Of a stretch of 64,000 nucleotides of DNA, positions 35,186 to 42,672 are shown one piece after another (position 1 is the stretch's first letter; the number at the start of each line of letters is the position of its first letter). Below the pieces are notes generated by a model. That model was not told the origin of the DNA. It did not search any database and saw only the letters and a program-made list of their open reading frames with translations. Both the position numbers and the translations under genes were made by a program. The stretch comes from CAZPQK01 sp964588695 (GTDB lineage Bacteria; Krumholzibacteriota; Krumholzibacteriia; WVZY01; JAKEHA01). The stretch is from the NCBI GenBank assembly GCA_964588695.1, contig CAZPQK010000013.1, positions 26,011 to 90,010 of the forward strand, written 5' to 3'.

Positions 35186-35881
35186 CTACTTGTTGAACTT
35201 GGCCTTCAACGAACCCAGCGAAGACTCACGAACCGGAACGGTGATCATCTCTGCGATGAAGATCCAGTCGCGCGAACCGCTCGGGGGCATCAACCAGCCA
35301 CTTGCCGAGAAGATCGTCGGGTCAGCTTCGAGCGCGGCGTTGCCTTTGGGGTCACTGTCGTTGTCGAACAGAAACGAACAGCCGCTTCCGTCAGCTTTGT
35401 CGCTGAAGTTGAAGACAGCGTCGCCGCCCCAACCATCGAGTGAAACGGTTCCGTTGTTGTTCGCCGACTGTGCGGTGACAAAAATATCATCGCCGCCACC
35501 GCCGCCACAGGTGTTCTGCCCATCAACAACGTTATCGCGGTAGGTGAAATCGATATCGATCCATCCTTGCTCGGTAGCATCCCAGCCTGCGCCCGTGTCC
35601 TTGCCGCCATAAGCACGGCCGAAGATATGAATCTCGCCGGTCATGTCGTCGTAGGTCAGGGTGACAGCCGCGGAACCCGACATGTCGCTGTAGTTAAAAC
35701 TGAAGGTGTATTGTCCGCTCGAAAGGAGGTCGTCCAGTCGAAGGCCATACGTCGGGGGTGCAACCACGCCGTTCGGATGGTCGCTGCAAGTATAGATGTC
35801 AATCATTGCTGACGCGCTTCCCGCTAGCCCGAAAGTGACCACAGCAACGAAAGTCAAAACTGCATAGCTTAGCCTAGTCAT
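35186..35881 (-). CDS. Exported protein with C-terminal V-P-V-[KR]-E...G..KA motif
   Basis: A 231-residue protein with a signal peptide (cleavage near SASA). The mature part is beta-rich, with a jelly-roll style like PEP-CTERM exported proteins (YTFSFNYSDMSGSAAVTLTYDD, ASGWLMPPSGSRDWIFIAE). It contains CGGGGGDDIF loops. It ends with VPVRESSLGSLKAKFNK, matching the ends of three other exported proteins in this window. No membrane segment or basic tail follows the motif. I do not recognise the main domain. Ended by its own terminator; an intergenic region of ~360 bp separates it from the M36 peptidase. Confidence 0.75.
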   Translation of the reverse strand: MTRLSYAVLTFVAVVTFGLAGSASAMIDIYTCSDHPNGVVAPPTYGLRLDDLLSSGQYTFSFNYSDMSGSAAVTLTYDDMTGEIHIFGRAYGGKDTGAGWDATEQGWIDIDFTYRDNVVDGQNTCGGGGGDDIFVTAQSANNNGTVSLDGWGGDAVFNFSDKADGSGCSFLFDNDSDPKGNAALEADPTIFSASGWLMPPSGSRDWIFIAEMITVPVRESSLGSLKAKFNK

Positions 35882-36238
35882 TGGGTATCCCTCCTACCCG
35901 TGCTCTACGCTTTAAGGTGTGAAACGTGTTGATTTCCGCTTATACAAACTCGGAGACCATAGCCCAAAATGCTTTTCTGCCCAATAACACGAGTATATCA
36001 TTTCCGGAAAGCACCCTCAAGTCTTTATACGGCGGTATTTTACGGCGAAACTCCCCACTCCCAAGTGTCTATTTGATAGCTGGTTGCGTGATCCAGTACT
36101 TCGAATTGCGTGGTACCACTTGAAACCCGCTCAACTGCGGGCGTATGCTTGTTAGATATCGATTGCGTCTTTGCCGCATACCCTCGCGCTGCAGCCCAGG
36201 CTGCCGCTATCCCCTACTCATTCGTGGAGGCACACCCA
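35882..36238. other. Divergent intergenic region, no gene seen
   Basis: This 357-bp stretch separates the divergently transcribed exported motif protein and the M36 peptidase. Reading frames inside it are short and lack ribosome-binding sites. It presumably holds both promoters, but I see no strong -35/-10 pair or inverted repeat. Confidence 0.4.
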
Positions 36239-39097
36239 ATGCACCACCGCAAGGTCGGACTAGGCACCATCCTGGCACTGGTTTTGGCGTTAGCATTACC
36301 GTCGCTCGCTGACGCAACCCAGTTGCCCGACACGTATCACCAGGACCACCGAAAGACTCCCAAGCTTCAACTCAATCCCGTCACGCCGGACGCTCGCGGA
36401 CTTTCCGATGAAGCGTTGGCTCGCGTCTACTTGCAAGACAACGCCGCCATGTACGGACTTGTTGCAAACGCCGACGAGTTGAAACTATTGGAAGCCAAGC
36501 AAAGTCTTTTGGGAACCCACCTGCGGTTCCAACAGCAAATTGACGGTGTCGACGTGCTCGATGGACAAATCGTTGTATCGATAGCCAAGCATGACGGTCG
36601 CATCTACCGCGTATCGAACAACATCTATCCGGCCAAACCTGAATTACAGCGCAACACTGCGACGCTGGACCAGGAGTCAGCGTTCGACATAGCGTGGAAC
36701 CACCTTCGCGCACACGGTGACTTGACTCATTTGCCGTCGGCAAAGTTGGTTTGGCTGCCAGAAGGCGCCGATTTTCGCCTGGCATGGATGGTCAAACTTG
36801 ATCTCACCGGCCCTTATGGCGGGTGGGAGGTAAAGCTTGATGCCCGAACCGGTCGCGTTGTCGACACCCGCGACACCCACCTGTATCGCGTAAAAGACAC
36901 GTTTACCGAAACGCCCGTCGCACAACGAATCGCCGCACATGCCGGACCGGTCGCCAACCGCGCCGCAGCGTTTGCAGCGGCCGAGGCCAAGCAAGCCGCG
37001 GCCGAAGCTCGGGCCGCCGAACTGGCGCGACGCCCAACCGTCAACGGTTCGGGCCAGGTGTTCGACCCTGATCCACGCACGACGCTGATGAACGACAACA
37101 TCCAAGACGGCGACCCGGCGTCCACGTTTACGTCGGCGTACTTTACGCGCACCCTCGAAGACATCACCGAGAACGCGGGTACGTATTCCCTGGTCGGCCC
37201 GTGGGTAACTATCGTCGACTTTGATCCACCATCAACAGCACCCAGCACCACGTCGGACGGCAACTGGAACTTTACTCGCGGCAACATCGCCTTTAACGAC
37301 GCGATGACGTATTACTTTCTGGATATCAGCCAGCGCTACATTCAGTCGCTTGGTTTTACCGGTGCTACCGGAATTCAGGAACTCTCGATGGGTGCCGACG
37401 CCAACGGTTTCAACGGCGCCGACAACTCTTTTTACTCGCCGAGCAGCAACCAGGTGGCTTTTGGACACGGTTGCGTCGACGACAACGAAGACGCGGACGT
37501 CATCCTGCACGAGTATGGGCACGCGATCACCTATGGTATTAACTCCGGATGGGGCGGCGGCGACGCCGGTGCAATCGGCGAAGGGTTTGGCGACTACTGG
37601 GCCGGTTCCTACAGCTGGAGCACGCCAAACGGCAAGACCTATCATCCCGAATGGGTATATACCTGGGACGGGCATGGCACCGGCAACTTGTGCTGGAACG
37701 GCCGCATCATGGATGCCTTTGGCGCGTTGTATGTTCATTCCACGACTTATGGTGCGCACAGCAGCATTCCCGGCGGATATGTGTCCGACGAGTTGTGGTC
37801 CACGCCATTGTTTCAAAGCCTTGTCGACCTTGACGGCTTGGGCGTGCCGCGTGAAGAAGTCGACCAGATCGTCCTGGAAGGTATGTTTGGCCTGGCCGCG
37901 GGTTTCAAGATGCGCGAGTTGGCTAACAACACCGTCGCGGCTGCCAACGCCCTGTTCCCCAGCGGCCCGCACGCCGACGAGTTTCTAGCGAACTTTCAGG
38001 TGCACGATATTATCGAGTTTGTGGGCGCTGAGATTGCAACCGAAGCGCCGGCCGTTCTCAATGGCGGACCAAATAGTGCCGCCGACCCGGGTGAGACGGT
38101 CGATCTAACCATTGACCTCACCAACAACGGTAACGTCACGGCTACATCGGTAAACGGCGTGCTCTCCAGCACTACGTCGGGTGTCGTTGTATCGGCAGAC
38201 AACTCGGGCTATCCCGACGTGGCTCCGGCTGGGACGGTTGCGCAAACCACCAACTACACGGTGTTCATCCCCAGCACGCACCCCTGCGGTGACCCGGTTA
38301 CCTTGAGTCTGCTAGTGACTTATGACGACGGCACGGCGCAGAACAAAGCGATTCCGCTGGTTCTGCCCACTGGTGTTCCCAACGGAGCCAACGAGTCGGC
38401 CTCGCCAAACCTGGCTATCCCGGACAACAATCCGATTGGGATTACCACTAACATCGTGGTCAGCGGTGCCGGGAGCGCGACGGTAACTGCAGGCTTTAAT
38501 GTCGATCTCGACATTACCCACACGTGGATCGGTGATTTGATCGTGACGCTGACGTCGCCGTCCAATACGTCGGTTGTTTTGCACGACCGGACCGGATTCA
38601 ACGCGGACGATATCGTCGGCAACTATCCGGGCACGCTTACCCCTGAACAGTCGTTGGCGACGCTCATCGGCGAACCGCTCGATGGAACGTGGCAGTTGAC
38701 GGTTAGTGACAACGCCGGGTTTGACCTGGGCACGCTGAACAGTTGGGGCATTAACGATGTCACCGGTTACACCTGCGAAGCACCCACGTCGACACCGCCG
38801 GGCACGGCTACCCCAGTCGCGTTTAAGCTGTACAATGCCACACCCAACCCGTTTGGCAGCACTTCGGCCATTCGTTTTGAAGTGCCGGGCGACGGCGCAG
38901 ACATTTCGCTGGCAGTTTTTGATGTCGCGGGGCGTCGCGTAGCCGAACTTGCCAAGGGTTTCTACCCTGCTGGTATTCACACAGCAAGTTGGAACGGCTT
39001 GAACATCAAAGGCGACCAGGCGACAACCGGGGTCTATTTCTATCGGTTGACGTCGGGCAAGTTCACGTCGACCAGGAAGTTGATGTTGCTGCGATAG
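36239..39097 (+). CDS. Secreted M36 (fungalysin-type) metallopeptidase with P-domain and FlgD-like C-terminus
   Basis: The start at ATG 36239 follows GTGGAGG and begins a signal peptide. The 952-residue protein has, in order: an FTP/PepSY-like propeptide (about residues 50-220); a catalytic domain with zinc motif HEYGH (His424, His428) and Glu448 in GAIGEGFGDYW; an Ig-like CARDB section; a proprotein-convertase P-domain (ITHTWIGDLIVTLTSPSNTSVVLHDR ... LGTLNSWGIN); and a FlgD-like C-terminal domain (NATPNPFGSTSAIRFEV ... GVYFYRLTSGK ... LMLLR). It is a secreted or surface protease that should activate by propeptide removal. Confidence 0.9.
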   Translation: MHHRKVGLGTILALVLALALPSLADATQLPDTYHQDHRKTPKLQLNPVTPDARGLSDEALARVYLQDNAAMYGLVANADELKLLEAKQSLLGTHLRFQQQIDGVDVLDGQIVVSIAKHDGRIYRVSNNIYPAKPELQRNTATLDQESAFDIAWNHLRAHGDLTHLPSAKLVWLPEGADFRLAWMVKLDLTGPYGGWEVKLDARTGRVVDTRDTHLYRVKDTFTETPVAQRIAAHAGPVANRAAAFAAAEAKQAAAEARAAELARRPTVNGSGQVFDPDPRTTLMNDNIQDGDPASTFTSAYFTRTLEDITENAGTYSLVGPWVTIVDFDPPSTAPSTTSDGNWNFTRGNIAFNDAMTYYFLDISQRYIQSLGFTGATGIQELSMGADANGFNGADNSFYSPSSNQVAFGHGCVDDNEDADVILHEYGHAITYGINSGWGGGDAGAIGEGFGDYWAGSYSWSTPNGKTYHPEWVYTWDGHGTGNLCWNGRIMDAFGALYVHSTTYGAHSSIPGGYVSDELWSTPLFQSLVDLDGLGVPREEVDQIVLEGMFGLAAGFKMRELANNTVAAANALFPSGPHADEFLANFQVHDIIEFVGAEIATEAPAVLNGGPNSAADPGETVDLTIDLTNNGNVTATSVNGVLSSTTSGVVVSADNSGYPDVAPAGTVAQTTNYTVFIPSTHPCGDPVTLSLLVTYDDGTAQNKAIPLVLPTGVPNGANESASPNLAIPDNNPIGITTNIVVSGAGSATVTAGFNVDLDITHTWIGDLIVTLTSPSNTSVVLHDRTGFNADDIVGNYPGTLTPEQSLATLIGEPLDGTWQLTVSDNAGFDLGTLNSWGINDVTGYTCEAPTSTPPGTATPVAFKLYNATPNPFGSTSAIRFEVPGDGADISLAVFDVAGRRVAELAKGFYPAGIHTASWNGLNIKGDQATTGVYFYRLTSGKFTSTRKLMLLR

Positions 39098-39124
39098 ATG
39101 TAGCAGACACGGCAGTGCGTTTCG

Positions 39125-39156
39125 ATCGGGTGGTGTGCACAAGCACGCCACCCGAT
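39125..39156. terminator. Bidirectional hairpin terminator
   Basis: A 14-bp stem (ATCGGGTGGTGTGC / GCACGCCACCCGAT, one G-U pair) with an ACAA loop lies between the convergent M36 peptidase and pirin genes. T-runs on both sides are short. Confidence 0.7.
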
Positions 39157-39166
39157 TTCGTGTTCG

Positions 39167-40072
39167 CTAACCTGATCGGATAAACGTTCCGTCGCGAAGT
39201 TCGTCGTATGCTTGTTTCAACTCGTCGGGCGTGTTCATCACGATCGGACCATGCCACGCGACCGGTTCCTTTAGCGGCGCGCCCGACACCAGCAGAAATC
39301 GCACGCCGGTTTCACCCGCCGTAACCACCACTTCGTCACCGTTGTCAAACAGCACCAGCGTGCGGTTCCCAAAGTCGCCGTGAGTGGTGTACGTTTCCAC
39401 ACCGTCGTGCTCGGTCTTGACCGCGCGGGGGTCCGAGGCGTCGCTAAAGACTGCCGAGCCCTGAAAAATGTAGGCGAAAGCGTGCCTTGATGTCGGTATC
39501 GGCAGTCGTTTTTTGCGCCCGGCAGGAATGGTAACGTCCAGGTAAACCGGGTCGGCGGCAATGCCGTCCACCGGCCCCCGCTTGCCCCAGAACTCTCCGC
39601 ACACCACGCGCACCTCGGTACCGTCGTCGTCACCGACCGACGGAATCTCGACCGCACCGATGTCCTGATAACGCGGCTCGGTCATTTTCAAGGAGCGGGG
39701 CAGGTTCGCCCATAGTTGAAATCCGTGCATCCGGCCATCGGCATCGCCGCGCGGCATTTCCTGGTGGAGTATCCCGCTGCCAGCGGTCATCCACTGCACG
39801 TCGCCAGCCCCCATTGTGCCGCTGTTTCCCAGACTATCGCCGTGGTCGACGTTCCCGGCCAGAACATAAGTAATGGTCTCAATTCCGCGGTGAGGATGCC
39901 ACGGAAACCCGGCCATGTAGTCGGCCGGGTTGTCGTTGCGGAAATCGTCGAACAACAAAAACGGGTCAAACTCCTTGGTTCTTCCAAAGCCAAACGCGCG
40001 GTGCAAATGCACGCCCGCGCCTTCCATCATTGCTTGAGCAGAGATCGCGTCTTTTACCGGCCGAATTGACAT
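39167..40072 (-). CDS. Pirin family protein (bicupin)
   Basis: A 301-residue bicupin. The N-terminal cupin carries the iron ligands in GFPWHPHRGIETITYVLAGNVDHGDS and GSGILHQEMP. The typical pirin segments FDPFLLFDDF and LQLWVNLP-like (FQLWANLPRSLKMTEPRYQDI) are present. Bacterial pirins can act as quercetinases or as regulators of metabolic enzymes such as pyruvate dehydrogenase. The role here is not set by context. Single gene, convergent with the M36 peptidase. Confidence 0.9.
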   Translation of the reverse strand: MSIRPVKDAISAQAMMEGAGVHLHRAFGFGRTKEFDPFLLFDDFRNDNPADYMAGFPWHPHRGIETITYVLAGNVDHGDSLGNSGTMGAGDVQWMTAGSGILHQEMPRGDADGRMHGFQLWANLPRSLKMTEPRYQDIGAVEIPSVGDDDGTEVRVVCGEFWGKRGPVDGIAADPVYLDVTIPAGRKKRLPIPTSRHAFAYIFQGSAVFSDASDPRAVKTEHDGVETYTTHGDFGNRTLVLFDNGDEVVVTAGETGVRFLLVSGAPLKEPVAWHGPIVMNTPDELKQAYDELRDGTFIRSG

Positions 40073-40249
40073 GGGGATGCCTCGATGGTTTAGGGATGAA
40101 ACACCAACCTGGATAATGTAAGCAAAAACTCTCGCCGGCGAAAGCGTCGGGGCGGTAAGCCTTTACAAAGGAATGGACAAGCCTTTGCGAAACGTTTATG
40201 TGATTGATTTCCAAGGAAATAGTAAGTTGGGCCAAATTGAGGAGGCATC

Positions 40250-41719
40250 ATGGCCAGCTGGATGAAAGAGCTCGCGGCCCACTACCAACAGGTAAGAGAG
40301 GCGCACCCGGACGACGACCTGATGATCGTGTTCGATATCGACAACACGATCATCGACATGCGCCACATGATTGAATTCGTTCTACGACTGTACGACCGTC
40401 GCCACCAAACCGGGTATTTTTCCGGCCTGCGTGCCGAGCAACTCGACATCAACGAAAACCAGGTTGAACTGCTGCTGGAATCACGCGGCGTTCCCGACGA
40501 GGCGCGGGACGACATTCTGGCGTGGTACATGGACAAGCGTTGGACGACAGAAGCTATCCTGACATCCCACCGACCGTTTACCGGCGTCATGGAGGTCCTG
40601 CGCTGGTTCCAGTTGCAACCGCGAACGTACATTGGGCTAAACACGGGGCGTCCCGAAGACCTCCGCGAAGATACTTTGCGCTCGCTCAACAAACTGGGCA
40701 AGCGATTCAAAGTCGACTTTCGCGAGGATCTCTTGTTCATGTACCGCGAAGCTACAGGTGGACCGGTGACCGATTCTAAAGTGCGCGGCATTCAACGTTT
40801 TCAGGAGATGGGGTTTCGCGTGTTTGCAATGGTCGACAACGAACCCGACAACCTCGAGTCGGTTGCACGGTTCGACCCCAGCGGCGCCATCTTGCCCGTG
40901 CACGCTGACACGATTTTTGACTCCAAAAGGAGTCAGCTACCGGACAGCAGCGTTAGCGGCAGCGACTACGACCTGACGGAATTGATTTCGGACCGAACGC
41001 TACCCCGCCACGTGCAATTTGTGTGGCATGGTGTAAACGACGAAGTCAACCTTCGCCAGGCGGTCGCCTCCGACGTTAAATGGCAGGAACTCGACGCTCG
41101 TTTCGATACGACGGAAGAACACGTTGTGCTGCGGCACGACGGCTACGAACGTCGTCCGATGGCCGTCGGTGAAACTCTTTTGACTCTCCGTGAGGTGGTG
41201 CCACGCCTTTTGCGTGCTGGCAAGTCGGTAAAGATCGACCTTAAAGAAGGCGGAAATCTCCCCGGCGCGGTTGCCCGAATCTTGCGTGACATTAACATTG
41301 ATGAAGACCGCTTGTGGATTAACGGCGACCTCGACACGGTGGGCAAAGATACGTTTCGCCAATACGCGCAGATTTTTCCCGGGGCTATTTTGCAGTGTCC
41401 ACTGCGCTCGCTAGCTGCGGTCGTTCTTAGTTCTCCAGACCGCGTGAAAGCGCGGCTGCAAGAATGCACCACGTTTGGCATCAACCGTTTTTCTGTGCGC
41501 TGGGGTGTGGACGACCTTGGGCAGATCGTCGATAGGCTGTTTGAGTGGGGCTATGAGGTAAACATTTATAACGTTCCCGACCTGGAGTCGTTTCTTAAAG
41601 CCGTGCTGGTATTGCCTACATCTATAACGTCGGACTTCAATTTTCCCAAGTGGCACTACTTCGGTCGCGGCCCGGGCGAAAACTCAACGCACCATACGTA
41701 CACACTCGACGGCGACTAG
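40250..41719 (+). CDS. Two-domain protein: HAD phosphatase plus FAM151/DUF2181-like barrel
   Basis: A 489-residue protein with a strong GAGGAGG ribosome-binding site. Residues ~20-225 are a HAD phosphatase: motif I VFDIDNTIID, motif II LNTGRPED, lysine in TDSKVRGIQ, motif III AMVDNEPDN. Residues ~265-480 resemble the FAM151/menorin (DUF2181) domain, related to GDPD/PLC barrels: VQFVWHGVNDEVNLRQAV, LRHDGYERRPMAVGETLLTL, KSVKIDLKEGGNLPGAV, LWINGDLD, and a closing ITSDFNFPKW-like end. Both halves suggest phosphate-ester chemistry. I do not know of a described protein with this domain pair. Cytoplasmic. Confidence 0.7.
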   Translation: MASWMKELAAHYQQVREAHPDDDLMIVFDIDNTIIDMRHMIEFVLRLYDRRHQTGYFSGLRAEQLDINENQVELLLESRGVPDEARDDILAWYMDKRWTTEAILTSHRPFTGVMEVLRWFQLQPRTYIGLNTGRPEDLREDTLRSLNKLGKRFKVDFREDLLFMYREATGGPVTDSKVRGIQRFQEMGFRVFAMVDNEPDNLESVARFDPSGAILPVHADTIFDSKRSQLPDSSVSGSDYDLTELISDRTLPRHVQFVWHGVNDEVNLRQAVASDVKWQELDARFDTTEEHVVLRHDGYERRPMAVGETLLTLREVVPRLLRAGKSVKIDLKEGGNLPGAVARILRDINIDEDRLWINGDLDTVGKDTFRQYAQIFPGAILQCPLRSLAAVVLSSPDRVKARLQECTTFGINRFSVRWGVDDLGQIVDRLFEWGYEVNIYNVPDLESFLKAVLVLPTSITSDFNFPKWHYFGRGPGENSTHHTYTLDGD

Positions 41720-41839
41720 CTTATCGCGAGCCAAGCAATCGGCCGCCCGACCCCGCCAACACCGAGTATGTTGGTAAGCCTCCGTCGTGCCCAAAAACAA
41801 ATAAGGCCCCTGGCACGAAGCCAAGAGCCGAAAGAAAAA

Positions 41840-41917
41840 TGGTGACCCCAGCGGGATTTGAACCCGCGTCGCCAGCGTGAAAGGCTGGTGTCCTAAACCA
41901 GACTAGACGATGGGGCC
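41840..41917 (-). tRNA. tRNA-Glu (anticodon UUC)
   Basis: On the minus strand the sequence begins GGCCCCATCGTCTAGTCTGG and ends CCGCTGGGGTCACCA. The acceptor stem GGCCCCA pairs with TGGGGTC; the anticodon arm is CCAGC-CTTTCAC-GCTGG with anticodon TTC; the T arm contains GTTCAAATC. The terminal CCA is encoded. The cloverleaf is complete. Confidence 0.97.
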
Positions 41918-41980
41918 ACCCAAATCCAAGGTGGCTACAATAGGCCCAACTGCGTCGATTGTCAAGACTTACAGGATAGC

Positions 41981-42045
41981 AAAAAAGGGTACCCGGCGGT
42001 CGCGGTGGGGTCGAGCCAACGAAGGCTCGCGACCGATAGGTACCC
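41981..42045 (-). terminator. Long branched terminator downstream of lexA
   Basis: An outer GGGTACC/GGTACCC stem, a middle CGGTCGC/GCGACCG stem and a possible inner GAGCC/GGCTC stem form a 60-nt structure. The A6 tract at 41981 gives a T run on the minus strand. It ends the dnaE-like/lexA transcript before the tRNA gene. Confidence 0.75.
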
Positions 42046-42084
42046 AGCAAAGAGGGGGCGTGGGGCTTTCGAGCCCGCCCTGCG

Positions 42085-42672
42085 TTAACTCAGTTTCCGG
42101 ACGACTCCAACCACTTTGCCGACGATTTCAACGTCGGAAGCGGCCGCCGAAACCGGGTTCTTCCCGGAAGCGACCAGTCTACCGCTGCCGTTGACCCGTT
42201 CGAACTTACGCACGCCGACTTCGCCTGGCGTCGCCGCCACCACGATGTCGCCGTCGGACGTACTCGCTCCGGGCGCAACAACAAGCCAATCTCCTACGAG
42301 AATGTTGGCTTGTTCCATCGCGACGTCGGCGAGTGTGACGAACGAACCTTCAGCAGAACCGATCTGCCGATCGACAGCAAACGACACATCGGTGGGACGA
42401 CCGTCGCTTAACTGCGGAAGACTCACTGCGTTACTTGTCGTTCCGGAGATATCCTTGTGCAGGAACCGAATCGCGCGCGACTTATCCCGGCCGCGAGCAA
42501 TGTATCCCTTGCGCTCCAGAGCTTGCAGATGCTGACTTACACTTCGTGGGGATTTCAAACCGGTGGCTTTGCAGATTTCACGCACCGTTGGCGGGTATCC
42601 TGACTCGAGGGTAAACCCCTCCATATAATCAAGGATCTCCTGCTGACGGCTGGTCAGGGGTTGCCTTTCCAT
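42085..42672 (-). CDS. lexA: LexA-like repressor lacking self-cleavage residues
   Basis: The start at ATG 42672 begins the LexA DNA-binding domain (MERQPLTSRQQEILDYM) and overlaps the upstream dnaE-like gene by 44 bp. The 195-residue length is normal. The winged helix is intact (YPPTVREICKATGLKSPRSVSQHLQALERKGYI). In the C-terminal S24 domain, alignment with E. coli LexA puts Asp90-Gly91 at the Ala84-Gly85 cleavage site, Ala118 at catalytic Ser119, and Arg155 at catalytic Lys156 (EVGVRKF for EVTVKRL). It should bind DNA but not cleave itself under RecA. Non-cleavable LexA is known, for example in Synechocystis. Its regulon cannot be seen here. Confidence 0.88.
   Translation of the reverse strand: MERQPLTSRQQEILDYMEGFTLESGYPPTVREICKATGLKSPRSVSQHLQALERKGYIARGRDKSRAIRFLHKDISGTTSNAVSLPQLSDGRPTDVSFAVDRQIGSAEGSFVTLADVAMEQANILVGDWLVVAPGASTSDGDIVVAATPGEVGVRKFERVNGSGRLVASGKNPVSAAASDVEIVGKVVGVVRKLS

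Noticed and set aside
35186..35881. PEP-CTERM sorting signal on the exported beta-rich protein
   Set aside because: The main domain looks like PEP-CTERM cargo, but the end lacks the PEP motif, the membrane helix and the arginine-rich tail.
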